DNA of 38,507 nt from CAYGBW01 sp964348185 (GCA_964348185.1 CAYGBW010000033.1:1-38507), one strand, 5' to 3'; shown: positions 9,161-18,266, counted from the stretch's first letter. A program made the numbers and translations. Notes: a model not told the origin generated them from the letters alone.

Positions 9161-10261
9161 GTGGAGCAAGACAAAAGATACTGGATTGCCTTGAACCTTG
9201 TCCCAGGCATCGGGAGTCTCGCTTATCGAAACCTCATCGATTTTTTTAGGGGGCCGAGACAGGTTCTTAAGGCTTCTCAAAGAGAGCTGGAGAGGGTTGA
9301 GGGGTTGGGCCCCAAGCTTATCGAGGCGATCCGGGACGCTTCCCTGGAAGGGCGACTGAACCATGAACTCAATCAGATCGAGAAGTATGCTGTGTCTGTG
9401 GTCACTTACAAGGATCGCCAATTCCCGAGGAATCTGCTCGCCCTTTATGACTTTCCCCCGGTACTCTATGTTCGAGGGGAATTCGAAGAATGCGATGATT
9501 TGAGTGTCGCTATTGTGGGATCCCGGATGGCCACACGCCTCGGCACGGCGTTCACAGAGCAGTTGGCCCGAGACCTCGCTGCTCATGGTGTCACTGTGGT
9601 AAGCGGGATGGCCCGAGGCATCGATTCAGCGGCTCACCGGGGAGCCCTGCTCGGCCGGGGCAGAACCATAGCGGTTCTTGGGTGTGGTGTAGACGTGGCA
9701 TATCCCCCTGAAAGCCGTGGTCTGATGAAGGAGATTGCGAGCAGGGGGGCCGTGATTTCGGAATTCCCCATGGGGACGAAGCCCCACTCCTTCAATTTCC
9801 CCCGTCGCAACCGGATTATCAGTGGTCTTGCTCTAGGGGTGGTTGTTGTGGAGGCGACTCGTCATAGCGGATCCCTCATTACCGCCAACTATGCGCTGGA
9901 GCAGGGGAGAGAGGTTTTTGCCGTCCCGGGTCGTGTTGGCCTGCCTAACAGCCAGGGAAGCAATCGTTTGATCAAAGAGGGCGCAAAGCTCGTCGAGAGG
10001 GTCCAGGATATTCTTGAAGAGATCGCTCCCCAGGGGAAGAGGGAGAAGGAACCCTCCGATGACGGTGAAGTTGGGCCGAAGCCTGCGTTGAGTGAGGAGG
10101 AGCGATTGGTGTACAACCTTCTGGGAGAGGACCCGGTTCACATTGATCGCCTCATCACCCAAACCCGTTGGGAAGCTGGTCGGGTCTCGCGGGTTCTACT
10201 GAATCTCGAACTGGCCGGCCTGATCAGTCAAATGGCAGGCAAACAGTTTGTCCGGGTCTAG
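9161..10261 (+). CDS. dprA: DNA-processing protein DprA
   Basis: Single-stranded-DNA-binding protein that loads RecA on incoming DNA during transformation; 366 aa, normal length. An N-terminal helix-hairpin-helix-like part (LNLVPGIGSLAYRNLIDFF) is followed by the Rossmann-like DprA/Smf domain with VAIVGSRMATRLG, VSGMARGIDSAAHRGAL, SGSLITANYALEQGREVFAVPG and SQGSNRLIKEGA, then a C-terminal winged-helix (about 310-366). The GTG start has GAGGGG about 9 nt upstream. It begins the run dprA-topA-trmFO, common in this group of bacteria. The 117 nt before topA contain one copy of a dispersed hairpin repeat. Confidence 0.95.
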   Translation: MEQDKRYWIALNLVPGIGSLAYRNLIDFFRGPRQVLKASQRELERVEGLGPKLIEAIRDASLEGRLNHELNQIEKYAVSVVTYKDRQFPRNLLALYDFPPVLYVRGEFEECDDLSVAIVGSRMATRLGTAFTEQLARDLAAHGVTVVSGMARGIDSAAHRGALLGRGRTIAVLGCGVDVAYPPESRGLMKEIASRGAVISEFPMGTKPHSFNFPRRNRIISGLALGVVVVEATRHSGSLITANYALEQGREVFAVPGRVGLPNSQGSNRLIKEGAKLVERVQDILEEIAPQGKREKEPSDDGEVGPKPALSEEERLVYNLLGEDPVHIDRLITQTRWEAGRVSRVLLNLELAGLISQMAGKQFVRV

Positions 10262-10280
10262 GGATTTGGCCCCGTGCGGC

Positions 10281-10329
10281 TTACTCGTTTTCGCCAGAAT
10301 GTCCCGTGCGGAAGCGCGGGGAGCTTCAC
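10281..10329 (+). repeat. Dispersed hairpin repeat A, copy 1 (GGAA loop)
   Basis: Shares TCGCCAGAATG and the following hairpin with copies at 21758-21805 and 23264-23304. The hairpin here is CCCGTGC-GGAA-GCGCGGG, with one T-G wobble and a GNRA-type tetraloop. It lies between dprA and topA. Confidence 0.7.
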
Positions 10330-10377
10330 TGTCGCGCGGGCAGAAAAAAGCGGAACGCCTACCGATCAGGAGCTTTT

Positions 10378-12627
10378 ATGTCTAGATCTCTCGTTGTCGT
10401 GGAGTCACCGACCAAGGCCAAGACGCTGAGCAAATTGCTGGGGTCAGACTTTGTGGTAAAGGCCACGATCGGCCATGTCAAGGACCTGCCAGGGAATGAC
10501 TTGGGCATTGATATCGAACACGGCTTTAGGCCCCAATACGGCGTGATCCATGGGAAAAACAAAGTCCTCCAGGAACTGAAGAAGGTGAGTAAAGGCGTTG
10601 CAAAGATCTATCTGGCTCCGGATCCAGACAGAGAGGGCGAGGCCATCGCCTGGCACATCAGAGAGGAGTTGGATGGAAATAAACACCGGTTCTATCGGGT
10701 CTTGATCAATGAGTTCACCCGTCGCGGGGTCCTCGATGCGATCCAAAAGGCAGGAGAGTTGCGGCAGGGCCTGTACGAGGCTCAACAGACGAGAAGGGTC
10801 CTGGATCGCCTGGTGGGTTACAAAATCAGCCCCCTCCTCTGGCAAGAGATCAGGAGGGGGTTGAGCGCGGGCCGGGTGCAATCCGTCGCGGTTCGACTGG
10901 TCTGTGACCGGGAAAGAGAGATCTGGGCCTTCAGGCCGACGGAGTACTGGACCATCACGGCGACCTTAAAGAGCCGACATCACCCTGAACCGTTCGGAGC
11001 CAAACTCTCGAGAATCAAAGGTAAAAAACCGAGGATTTCGAGTCGGAAAGAGGTCGAGGAGATCGTTCAGAGTCTTGAGGGTGCAGAGTTCATCGTTTCA
11101 AAAATCGAGGAAAAAGAGACTCTTCGAAATCCCTCTCCCCCATTTATCACCAGCAAGCTTCAACAGGAGGCGTCTCGAAAGCTTCGGTTTTCCCCCAAGA
11201 AGACCATGAGGGTTGCCCAGGGTCTCTACGAGGGGGTTGAGCTGGGTGACGAGGGGCCCGTGGGATTGATCACCTACATGCGCACCGATTCTCCCCGGGT
11301 ATCCGCCGGAGCGATCGAGGAGGTGCGTCGATTCATCCTCGACCGCTATGGGGACGCCTACCTACCGGCAAAACCCAATGTCTACAAAAGCAAGAAAGGG
11401 GCCCAGGAGGCTCACGAGGCGATTCGTCCGACCTCTATTGAGTACGAACCCAGGAAGGTGAGTCGGCATTTGACACGGGACCAGCAGGCCCTCTATCGTC
11501 TGATTTGGGATCGGTTTCTGGCCAGCCAGATGACCCGTGCCGTCTTCCTGCGCAAGTCTGTGGACATCGCGGCCAGAGACACCCTGTTCAACGCAACCGG
11601 ATCTGTACAGAAGTTCCCCGGATTCATGGCTGTCTACACCACAGAAAGGGAACAGGAAGGGGAACCTGAGGAAGAGAAGGTGCACCTCCCCCCGATGAAG
11701 GAGAATGAGGTCCTGGAATTTCTGCCGCCCCTTGAGCCTGAGCAGCATTTCACACAACCTCCCCCCCGATTCTCTGAAAGCACGCTGGTCAAGGAGCTTG
11801 AGGATAGGGGAATCGGGCGACCCTCAACATATGCCACGATTCTCAGCACGATTCAGGACAGGGGTTATGTTCGCCTCGATCAGGGGAAGTTTCATTCCAC
11901 GGAACTCGGTTTTCTCGTGAATGACCTCCTGGTGAGGAGTTTTCCAAACATTCTGAGTGTAGAGTTCACGGCTAGGATGGAGGATGTCCTCGATGCGATA
12001 GAGGAACAGAAAATAGACTGGGTGAAAGCCATGGAAGACTTTTATGGCCCCTTCAGCGAGAGCCTCAAGAACGCTGAAACCCTGATCCCAAAACTGAAGA
12101 AGGAGGCCACGGCTACCCCCCTCACCTGCGACCGATGCGGTGGCCTGATGGTGATTCGGTGGGGAAGGAAGGGATTCTTTCTGGCATGCGCCTCTTACCC
12201 TGAGTGTCGAAACACTCAGGATTTTATGCGGAACGAACAGGGAGAGGTGGTTATTCGGGAGGCCCAGGAGGAAACCCATGAGACCTGCCCACGCTGTGGA
12301 AGTCCCATGGTCGTGAGACAGGGACGGTTCGGGGAGTTTCTCGCCTGTTCCCAATATCCACGGTGCAAAACCACCAAACCAAAGCATCTCAATATCCCCT
12401 GTCCTGAGGAGGGGTGTGATGGATTCATCATGGAAAAGCGTTCTCGCAGGGGAAGAGTATTTTACGGGTGCACCCGGTATCCCCTGTGCACGTTTGCGAC
12501 TTGGAATAAACCGCTCAACCGTCCCTGTCCTCAGTGCAGCGCTCCATTTCTGACGGAGAATTCAACCCGAAAGGGGGCTGTCCCTGTTTGCCGAAAATGT
12601 GGCTACCCGGGGCAATCGAATCCATGA
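10378..12627 (+). CDS. topA: DNA topoisomerase I (type IA)
   Basis: Relaxes negatively supercoiled DNA by transient single-strand cleavage; 749 aa from the ATG at 10378. The open frame continues upstream, but TCAGGAG lies 5 nt before this ATG and the family N-terminus SLVVVESPTKAKTL begins there. The Toprim acidic motif is in APDPDREGEAIAW and the catalytic tyrosine is Y300 in GLITYMRTDS. The C-terminus has four zinc-ribbon-like modules: CDRCGG...CASYPEC, CPRCGS...CSQYPRC, CPEEGC...CTRYPLC and CPQC...CRKC. Only 21 nt separate it from trmFO, so the two are probably cotranscribed. Confidence 0.97.
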   Translation: MSRSLVVVESPTKAKTLSKLLGSDFVVKATIGHVKDLPGNDLGIDIEHGFRPQYGVIHGKNKVLQELKKVSKGVAKIYLAPDPDREGEAIAWHIREELDGNKHRFYRVLINEFTRRGVLDAIQKAGELRQGLYEAQQTRRVLDRLVGYKISPLLWQEIRRGLSAGRVQSVAVRLVCDREREIWAFRPTEYWTITATLKSRHHPEPFGAKLSRIKGKKPRISSRKEVEEIVQSLEGAEFIVSKIEEKETLRNPSPPFITSKLQQEASRKLRFSPKKTMRVAQGLYEGVELGDEGPVGLITYMRTDSPRVSAGAIEEVRRFILDRYGDAYLPAKPNVYKSKKGAQEAHEAIRPTSIEYEPRKVSRHLTRDQQALYRLIWDRFLASQMTRAVFLRKSVDIAARDTLFNATGSVQKFPGFMAVYTTEREQEGEPEEEKVHLPPMKENEVLEFLPPLEPEQHFTQPPPRFSESTLVKELEDRGIGRPSTYATILSTIQDRGYVRLDQGKFHSTELGFLVNDLLVRSFPNILSVEFTARMEDVLDAIEEQKIDWVKAMEDFYGPFSESLKNAETLIPKLKKEATATPLTCDRCGGLMVIRWGRKGFFLACASYPECRNTQDFMRNEQGEVVIREAQEETHETCPRCGSPMVVRQGRFGEFLACSQYPRCKTTKPKHLNIPCPEEGCDGFIMEKRSRRGRVFYGCTRYPLCTFATWNKPLNRPCPQCSAPFLTENSTRKGAVPVCRKCGYPGQSNP

Positions 12628-12648
12628 ATCTGTGGGGGAGGCGACTCT

Positions 12649-13992
12649 TTGGCACATCACGGTCAACTTCTGGTCATCGGGGGCGGCCTCGCAGGCTGTG
12701 AGGCCGCTTGGCAGGCCTCGAGGCGGGGGATACGGACGGTCCTCTATGAGATGAAGCCCAGGAAGTTCTCCCCGGCCCACAAGTCGTCCCTCCTTTCTGA
12801 GCTGGTTTGCAGCAACTCGCTGAAATCCAACTCCCTGGACAACGCCGTTGGCCTCCTCAAGGAGGAGATGCGAATACTCGGATCACTGATTATTCGGGCG
12901 GCAGACCAGACGCGAGTTCCCGCAGGAGGGTCTCTGGCGGTTGACAGAGAGGAATTCTCTCGCTTCATTACCCAAAGCCTGGAAAACGAGGATCACATTG
13001 AAATCGTTCGCGAAGAAATAACCGACATTGCGCCAGAGGACCCTGTTATTATTGCAACAGGGCCCTTGACCTCGGATGGATTGACCCGTAGCCTGGTGCG
13101 ACTCACGGGTGAGAGGTCGCTCTACTTTTACGATGCGGTTTCCCCCATCGTGGCGCGGGATTCCATCGACTTCCGGATTGCCTTCAAAGCCTCCCGATAC
13201 GGTCGGGGGGGCGATGACTACGTGAACTGTCCCATGACAGAACAACAGTACTATGCCTTCGTAGAAGCCCTGGTGCGGGCCGACAAGGTTCCCCTCCGGG
13301 AGTTCGAGAGGGAGGCCTACTTCCATGGATGTCTGCCCATTGAAGAGCTGGCCCAGCGCGGAGAGGAGACCCTGGCCTTCGGATCTTTGAAACCGGTGGG
13401 CCTTGTCGATCCCAAAACGGGGAAGAGGCCTTTTGCGGTCGTGCAGCTGAGACAGGATAATCGAGCCGGTACCCTTTACAGCATGGTCGGCTTCCAGACA
13501 AAACTCAAATGGGAGGAACAGGAACGGGTCTTTCGGATGATTCCGGGACTGGGAAAGGCAGAATTTGTGAGGCTGGGGAGCCTCCATCGGAATACCTTTG
13601 TGAATTCCCCCCACGTTCTCAAGGAGAGTCTCCAGCTCAGGGACCATCCCCGGGTTTTCTTGGCGGGTCAAATCACCGGTGTGGAAGGATACGTAGAATC
13701 TGCTGCCATGGGGCTCCTGGCTGGAATCAACGCCTCTCTGAGGATCCGTGGGGTCAGGATAGTCACGCCATCACCGACCACGGCCTTGGGGTCTCTGGTT
13801 CATTACATCAGCCACGCCAATCCGAACACTTTCCAGCCCATGAATGCCAATTTTGGACTATTCCCCCCGTTGGACAAGCAGGTAAGGGGAAGACTGAAAC
13901 GGGGATTTCTCGCCAGGAGGGGACTTGAAGACATCGAACGGTGGAAAGACTGGGTAGAGCGGATCCCTCGGATCGAATCTCCCGGGTTTTGA
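12649..13992 (+). CDS. trmFO: Methylenetetrahydrofolate--tRNA-(uracil-5-)-methyltransferase TrmFO
   Basis: FAD- and folate-dependent enzyme that makes m5U54 in tRNA; 447 aa, family length. The N-terminal FAD-binding motif is IGGGLAGCEAAWQ with VLYEMKP at the end of strand 2. Family signatures include ELVCSNSLKSN, LSMV-like GTLYSMVGFQT, FVNSPHVL and the second dinucleotide segment VFLAGQITGVEGYVESAAMG. The TTG start is preferred because GGGGAGG lies 7 nt upstream and there is no better start before the FAD motif. It follows topA by 21 nt. TrmFO is the alternative to SAM-dependent TrmA and is usual in Gram-positives and many Desulfobacterota. Confidence 0.96.
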   Translation: MAHHGQLLVIGGGLAGCEAAWQASRRGIRTVLYEMKPRKFSPAHKSSLLSELVCSNSLKSNSLDNAVGLLKEEMRILGSLIIRAADQTRVPAGGSLAVDREEFSRFITQSLENEDHIEIVREEITDIAPEDPVIIATGPLTSDGLTRSLVRLTGERSLYFYDAVSPIVARDSIDFRIAFKASRYGRGGDDYVNCPMTEQQYYAFVEALVRADKVPLREFEREAYFHGCLPIEELAQRGEETLAFGSLKPVGLVDPKTGKRPFAVVQLRQDNRAGTLYSMVGFQTKLKWEEQERVFRMIPGLGKAEFVRLGSLHRNTFVNSPHVLKESLQLRDHPRVFLAGQITGVEGYVESAAMGLLAGINASLRIRGVRIVTPSPTTALGSLVHYISHANPNTFQPMNANFGLFPPLDKQVRGRLKRGFLARRGLEDIERWKDWVERIPRIESPGF

Positions 13993-14070
13993 TCTGCACC
14001 GAGGAGAGGGAATCGAGAGGGCTGTCTCGAATTGCCCCGAAATCGCGCAGAGAAAGGAAAGCGTGAGCCC

Positions 14071-14289
14071 ATGGAAGATCAAAACTGCTTCAGGTGCGGT
14101 CAATCCCTCCCGATGGGGAGCCTCAAGTATGTTGTTCACGTGAAGGTTTTCGCTGACTTTGACGGCTTTCTATCGATTCCCGAAGGGGACATGGAGGGTG
14201 AAATGGATCGGATTTTCGAGGAGATTGAATCGAGAACCCCAGACGATCTGGAGCGTGAGGTCTATGAGGAGTTTGGATTCCTCCTCTGA
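14071..14289 (+). CDS. Small acidic CxxC protein of unknown function
   Basis: 72-aa protein, probably from the ATG at 14071 (GAAAGGA 12 nt upstream); an in-frame start further upstream has no ribosome site. A Cys pair, NCFRCGQSLP, lies at residues 5-10, then a beta-like stretch (LKYVVHVKVFADFDGFL) and a strongly acidic C-terminal half. It may bind a metal through C6/C9, but only two cysteines are visible, so any zinc site would need partners from elsewhere. It sits between trmFO and an HD hydrolase on the same strand, in an operon-like run. I do not recognise a named family. Confidence 0.7.
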   Translation: MEDQNCFRCGQSLPMGSLKYVVHVKVFADFDGFLSIPEGDMEGEMDRIFEEIESRTPDDLEREVYEEFGFLL

Positions 14290-14384
14290 AAGGGTTGCAG
14301 GGACCGGTTTGTCCGTGAGACAAGCGGAACGACAGAACCCGAGGACAATGGAATGATGGTCCAATGAGGGAGGCTGATCAAATC

Positions 14385-15035
14385 ATGAAGGTGAAACTTA
14401 CCCCTTCCTCAACATCCCGTATTCCCTCTGTGGATGAATGCCTGCAAATCATGGAGCATCATGGTATGTTGTTCCATATTCGAAGCCACTCCATTCTGGT
14501 TGCCCGAGTGGCCGCAATCATGGCCGAGGCTCTAAACAGAAAAGGCTGGAATCTAGACGTCCCATCGATCGTCGCTGGAGCCCTCCTCCACGACATTGCA
14601 AAAACGCGGTCACTCCAGGGGGGTAATCACGCTGAGATGGGTCGAAAAATCGTTCTAGAAATGGGTTATCCTGAGGTGGCCCGGATTGTGGGGAGTCATG
14701 TGGACTGCGGTTCTGAAATCCCATGCACGATCAACGAGGCGCTTTTGGTCAACTATGCGGATAAACGTGTTCAACATGACAGAGTGGTTTCCCTGAAGGA
14801 ACGATTCAAAGATCTCCTAGCCCGCTACGGGAAAACCCCGGCGAAGCGCACCCGTTTCCGGGAAATGGCCAGGAACATGGAGAGACTGGAAAAGCAGATC
14901 TTCTCCCAAATCTCCCCTTCGCCAGAGGACCTGGAATCCATGATCAAGCGTCCCCCTGATACTTATTTGCCAGAAGATCTGATGTTGAAGGGTGGTAGGA
15001 AAAGGGGAACGGAGACGGAGGGGCGGTCAGGGTGA
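14385..15035 (+). CDS. HD-domain metal-dependent phosphohydrolase
   Basis: 216-aa HDIG-type protein. Metal-binding residues visible: H in IRSHSILVARVAA, the HD pair in ALLHDIAKTRSL, H in GGNHAEMG, and VGSHVDCG. The C-terminal third is basic and helical. Such stand-alone HD proteins are thought to hydrolyse nucleotides or small phosphoesters; the substrate is unknown. The ATG at 14385 is preferred over 14364 because GGGAGG precedes it by 11 nt. It belongs to the same-strand series after trmFO and is followed 28 nt later by a HAD hydrolase, another small phosphatase-like enzyme. Confidence 0.85.
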   Translation: MKVKLTPSSTSRIPSVDECLQIMEHHGMLFHIRSHSILVARVAAIMAEALNRKGWNLDVPSIVAGALLHDIAKTRSLQGGNHAEMGRKIVLEMGYPEVARIVGSHVDCGSEIPCTINEALLVNYADKRVQHDRVVSLKERFKDLLARYGKTPAKRTRFREMARNMERLEKQIFSQISPSPEDLESMIKRPPDTYLPEDLMLKGGRKRGTETEGRSG

Positions 15036-15063
15036 ATTGGGGCGATCGGATTAGGTTCCTATC

Positions 15064-15660
15064 ATGGTCATTGTCTTTGATCTGGGAAAGGTGATTCTGG
15101 ACTTTGATCATCGCACCATCATCAGGCGACTCGCAGAGATATCGGGAATCCCTGAGGAGGGGATCCACGATACCCTCTTTGGCGGGAATCTTGAAAGCCT
15201 GTACGACAGAGGAAAGTTGAGTTCAATGGCCTTCTATCGAGATGTGGTCGAATCCCTTAACATCGACATACCCTTCGACGAATTTAGAGACATCTGGACA
15301 CGGATTTTCACGTCAAATCAAGGGGTGTGTGACCTGATCGAGACCCTCAGAAGACGGCATAAGCTCATTCTGCTCTCAAACACCAATGAGATGCATTTCG
15401 ACTATGCCTTTGGTGCCTTCAAGATCCTGGGTGCCTTTGACGATTATGTGCTCTCCTACCAGGTGGGGGAGAGAAAGCCCCATCCGAAAATCTATCTCAC
15501 CGCCTTGGAAAAGGCGAAGTGCCCTGCCTCAGAGTGCATCTATATCGACGACATGGAGCCGTATGCCGTGGCAGCTCGCCGACTCGGAATGCAGGCGATT
15601 GTCTACAGGGACATTCAGCAACTCGAAAGAGAACTGAGAGCCCTCAACCTCGACGTTTAA
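15064..15660 (+). CDS. HAD-superfamily hydrolase (YihX/HAD-IA variant 3-like)
   Basis: 198-aa predicted phosphatase. Motif I is FDLGKVILDFD, with nucleophile D6 and the second acidic residue replaced as in the YihX-like group. Motif II is LILLSNTNEMH, motif III region is QVGERKPHPKIYL (K), and motif IV is YIDDMEPYA. A helical cap occupies about residues 17-85. It lies 28 nt after the HD-domain gene on the same strand, ending an operon-like run, and its 3' end converges on an Slp gene. The substrate is unknown; sugar or nucleotide phosphates are typical of relatives. Confidence 0.87.
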   Translation: MVIVFDLGKVILDFDHRTIIRRLAEISGIPEEGIHDTLFGGNLESLYDRGKLSSMAFYRDVVESLNIDIPFDEFRDIWTRIFTSNQGVCDLIETLRRRHKLILLSNTNEMHFDYAFGAFKILGAFDDYVLSYQVGERKPHPKIYLTALEKAKCPASECIYIDDMEPYAVAARRLGMQAIVYRDIQQLERELRALNLDV

Positions 15661-15740
15661 CAAACATGAAGCGCTCAGACACGATCACCCTACGGGCGAT
15701 GCTACGCTGTTGGGCCTTGAGGGGGCCTTGGTCGTGAGGG

Positions 15741-16301
15741 TCAGTGACGATGGTAGGGGTAGTGATGCCAGGGGTGCCCCCAGGGATAGTACGGATACCC
15801 GTAGGGATAATATGGATAGGGATAGGGGTAGTATTCATAGTAATCCGTTCTCTCCGGCCAAAGGTGGGTTTCCCTATCCTGGAGAATCACATACGTGTAA
15901 GCCTTCTCACCGATTTTTGAAACCTTTTTTCCCGCAACAATTCCGGCGACGGTGATTTCTCTCCCCTCGCTGAAAACGTAAGGATCCTTGAAAATCTGAT
16001 ACCTCACGAGGAATCTGCCATCTCCCTCCCTGCCGGTCAAAGGCCGATCGGTGCTCCGGCTCAGGGGCTTCTGGAGTACTTCGATCAGCGTCTCCTCTTC
16101 TAGGTTCTGGGTCTGGATGATTTCTCCACCCATGAGTGCCAGCCTTCCTCTGTACGCTTCAAAATCCTGGAGAATTAAATCGGGGGTAAGGTCCTTCAGA
16201 GCTGACTCCCGGTTTTGACGGGAGATAGCGTGAACGCACCCCTGAAAGATCAGGATGAGAATACTCAGAATAATCGCGTGACTCCGCCTTCCGTTCATCA
16301 T
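15741..16301 (-). CDS. Slp-family outer-membrane lipoprotein with Tyr/Pro-rich tail
   Basis: 186-aa lipoprotein: signal sequence with lipobox LIFQGC (Cys near residue 21), then an Slp-type domain with VRYQIFKDPYVFSEGREITVAG and EKAYTYVILQD. The start at 16301 (second candidate 16298) has TGAGGA 6 nt upstream; a GTG at 16319 is less likely. The last about 33 residues are unusual: alternating Tyr-Pro with Gly, Trp and His (EYYPYPYPYYPYGYPYYPWG then HPWHHYPYHRH). This tail may sit on the cell surface or bind metal through His; that is speculation. It converges on the HAD gene, with 80 nt between the stops. Confidence 0.85.
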   Translation of the reverse strand: MMNGRRSHAIILSILILIFQGCVHAISRQNRESALKDLTPDLILQDFEAYRGRLALMGGEIIQTQNLEEETLIEVLQKPLSRSTDRPLTGREGDGRFLVRYQIFKDPYVFSEGREITVAGIVAGKKVSKIGEKAYTYVILQDRETHLWPERTDYYEYYPYPYPYYPYGYPYYPWGHPWHHYPYHRH

Positions 16302-16465
16302 GCAAATCCTCATCCCCACCCAGACAGATCACCCGCCCCAATCAAATCTTGACACGATTCTGGGGAGAAAACAAGATCTTGATCAGGGTGACCCTGGCGG
16401 TAGGCCACGGGTCTCCTTTGTCTTATCCTTTCGCCTCGGTCCATCTCTTCAGCTCCTTCCACCAC

Positions 16466-16885
16466 TCATGCCTTTGGGTATAGCTTTTTCTCCATGAGAT
16501 AGGCATCTTCCGTGCCGTAATAGAGCCGGATCCGGGACTTCAGCTCAAATCCCAGCTTCTTGTAAAACGCCTGGGCCCCGAGGTTCCCTTTCCTCACTTC
16601 TACCCAAAGCCTGTCACCCCTACACTGAGACTCGCAGGCCTTCATGAGGTGCGTGCCAATTCCCCGTTTTCGGTAGACCGGGTCAACGGCAAGGGAGATA
16701 ACGTGACCGTCTCCCTTAAAAATAATGTAGCCCCGCACGGTTCCTTCATCAAAGACGAGGAACGTGTTCGAGAGGTTACGATGGTAATGGAGAAACATCT
16801 CCGGGGTATAGGAGGATTTCGGAAAGGCCTGGGCCTCGATTTGGAGGATTTCATTGAGGTCAGTGAGTTCAAACCTTCGAATCAC
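16466..16885 (-). CDS. GNAT-family N-acetyltransferase (RimI-like)
   Basis: 139-aa acetyltransferase. The acetyl-CoA-binding motif A is VDPVYRKRGIGTHLMKAC (R/QxxGxG as RKRGIGT), followed by motif B with NLGAQAFYKKLGFE and a YYGTEDAYLMEKKL end, resembling RimI. RimI proteins acetylate the N-terminus of ribosomal protein S18, but many paralogues have other targets, so the symbol is withheld. The GTG start at 16885 has no obvious ribosome site. It is 91 nt downstream of a small kinase gene on the same strand. Confidence 0.85.
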   Translation of the reverse strand: MIRRFELTDLNEILQIEAQAFPKSSYTPEMFLHYHRNLSNTFLVFDEGTVRGYIIFKGDGHVISLAVDPVYRKRGIGTHLMKACESQCRGDRLWVEVRKGNLGAQAFYKKLGFELKSRIRLYYGTEDAYLMEKKLYPKA

Positions 16886-16975
16886 GGTTTCGATAGCTCT
16901 AGGCGGACCTGGGCGGCTCGAGAGTCACTTCGGGGGTTTCTGAAAGGAGGTGGCTGCGGGTGATCCATTGAAATA

Positions 16976-17677
16976 TCAGCGTTTTGTGCGCTCCCCTCTC
17001 AGACCTCTCTTAGCTCTCAGATAGGTCCGCTTGATCCAGTGTGATGCCTTCTCAATGACGGTCCTGTTGTAATACTGCCTGTCTTCGTTGGCCATATTCT
17101 CGAACTTTCGATTATACTTCAACTTCACCCAGGCGTTGAAATCAAACTTCCGAGCAAGCTCATAGAGATAGCGATTCAGAGGGGCAAAGCCCGGTTTCCT
17201 GACGATAGCCACCCCAAAGTCTATGACACAGGGCGTTCGTCCATCGACAACGAGAAGGTTGTCCTTTTTTTTGAGATCGCCATGGGCCACACCCGCTCTA
17301 TGAAGGTCTTTGATTAGGTTCAAAAGGGTTTCGAAGAACAGGCCATGATCCTGAATCTGGGCCTTTCGCACGGGAACCCCGTCAACGCATTCGAGCACCA
17401 GGTAGCGTCCATCAAGAAGGCCATAGCACTGCGGCACACCGTGCACTTCAGATAGCCTGGAATAGACTCTGTACTCGTTGCGGAGCATGGCCCGGCGAAC
17501 GAGTCTGGTCAATCCCCACCCCACAGGCGCCTTGAGGATGAGACGCTGCTCCTTGTCTTGGTACAGATAGACATGGCCCTGATAGCCGCGGCTAAAAACG
17601 TTCGCCCCGCTTTTGACGCTCGCCTTGACCCACTGGAGAAGCTCACTTTCGGTCGGGCTATCCATATCCCACAACAT
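16976..17677 (-). CDS. Small protein-kinase-fold protein (Kdo/WaaP or InaA-like)
   Basis: About 233 aa from the ATG at 17677 (an alternative ATG is at 17665; the open frame extends into the preceding gene but the extra N-terminus looks non-coding). Kinase-fold elements: a glycine-rich start (FSRGYQGHVYLY), lysine strand RLILKAP, catalytic loop HGDLKKKDNLLV with H-x-D, and metal-binding DFG in CVIDFGVAI. The basic C-terminus is typical of lipopolysaccharide-type sugar kinases. The target could be a lipid A/core sugar or another small molecule. The upstream methyltransferase stop lies 16 nt before this start, so the two genes are likely cotranscribed and may act on the same envelope lipid. Confidence 0.8.
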   Translation of the reverse strand: MLWDMDSPTESELLQWVKASVKSGANVFSRGYQGHVYLYQDKEQRLILKAPVGWGLTRLVRRAMLRNEYRVYSRLSEVHGVPQCYGLLDGRYLVLECVDGVPVRKAQIQDHGLFFETLLNLIKDLHRAGVAHGDLKKKDNLLVVDGRTPCVIDFGVAIVRKPGFAPLNRYLYELARKFDFNAWVKLKYNRKFENMANEDRQYYNRTVIEKASHWIKRTYLRAKRGLRGERTKR

Positions 17678-17693
17678 CGGCGTCACTGGGGGT

Positions 17694-18266
17694 TCAATAG
17701 AGCTTGTAATAGAGGACGTACAGGCAAAACAGGAGAAACAAGGCAATAATGGGCTCACCATTGTGCCGGAGGCTCTGCCAGAACGACCATCTCCCCCGTT
17801 GGCCGGGTTGATAGGCCTTCAGGCTTGGAACAAGGGCCCGGGTCCTTTGGCGCCACTGTTCCCACTCGTCTTTGAACCTCCGATGAAGCTTCTCGTCTTC
17901 TCGACGAATGGCAGGAGGGTAGAAGGCCAGCAACAAAACGATGTAGAGGGGGAAGCTCCACCATAAGCCGGAGGCGAGGGCAAACCCAAATCCCATCGTG
18001 ATGTTGCCCACATAGAGGGGGTGTCTCACATAGGCATAGGGTCCGTCAGTGGCGAGAACCCTGTTCTTTATGATATGCCCCGACGCCCAAAGGCGCATCG
18101 TAATCCCCAGGCTGACGAGTACGACCCCTGCGACAAAAAGCCCCTCCTTCGGATCACCTGCAGCACTGACCAGGATGACGAAGAAGACGCCAAGAAACTG
18201 GCGGAACCGGTCCCGACGGTATCGAATGTCACGGAGGAATCGCTGGAACCCCAGATCGACTGCCAC
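17694..18266 (-). CDS. Isoprenylcysteine carboxyl methyltransferase (ICMT)-family membrane protein
   Basis: 190 aa from a GTG with GGGGAG about 9 nt upstream; the frame is open to 18398, but that extra segment is Pro/Gly/Arg-rich and lacks protein character. Hydrophobic helices are near residues 23-38, 43-58, 88-110 and at the C-terminus (IIALFLLFCLYVLYY). The ICMT/phospholipid methyltransferase signature is seen as GPYAYVRHPLYVGN followed by a RREDEKLHRRF cytosolic stretch. Bacterial members probably methylate lipids or small membrane substrates using SAM; the substrate here is unknown. It directly precedes a lipid-kinase-like gene. Confidence 0.83.
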   Translation of the reverse strand: MAVDLGFQRFLRDIRYRRDRFRQFLGVFFVILVSAAGDPKEGLFVAGVVLVSLGITMRLWASGHIIKNRVLATDGPYAYVRHPLYVGNITMGFGFALASGLWWSFPLYIVLLLAFYPPAIRREDEKLHRRFKDEWEQWRQRTRALVPSLKAYQPGQRGRWSFWQSLRHNGEPIIALFLLFCLYVLYYKLY

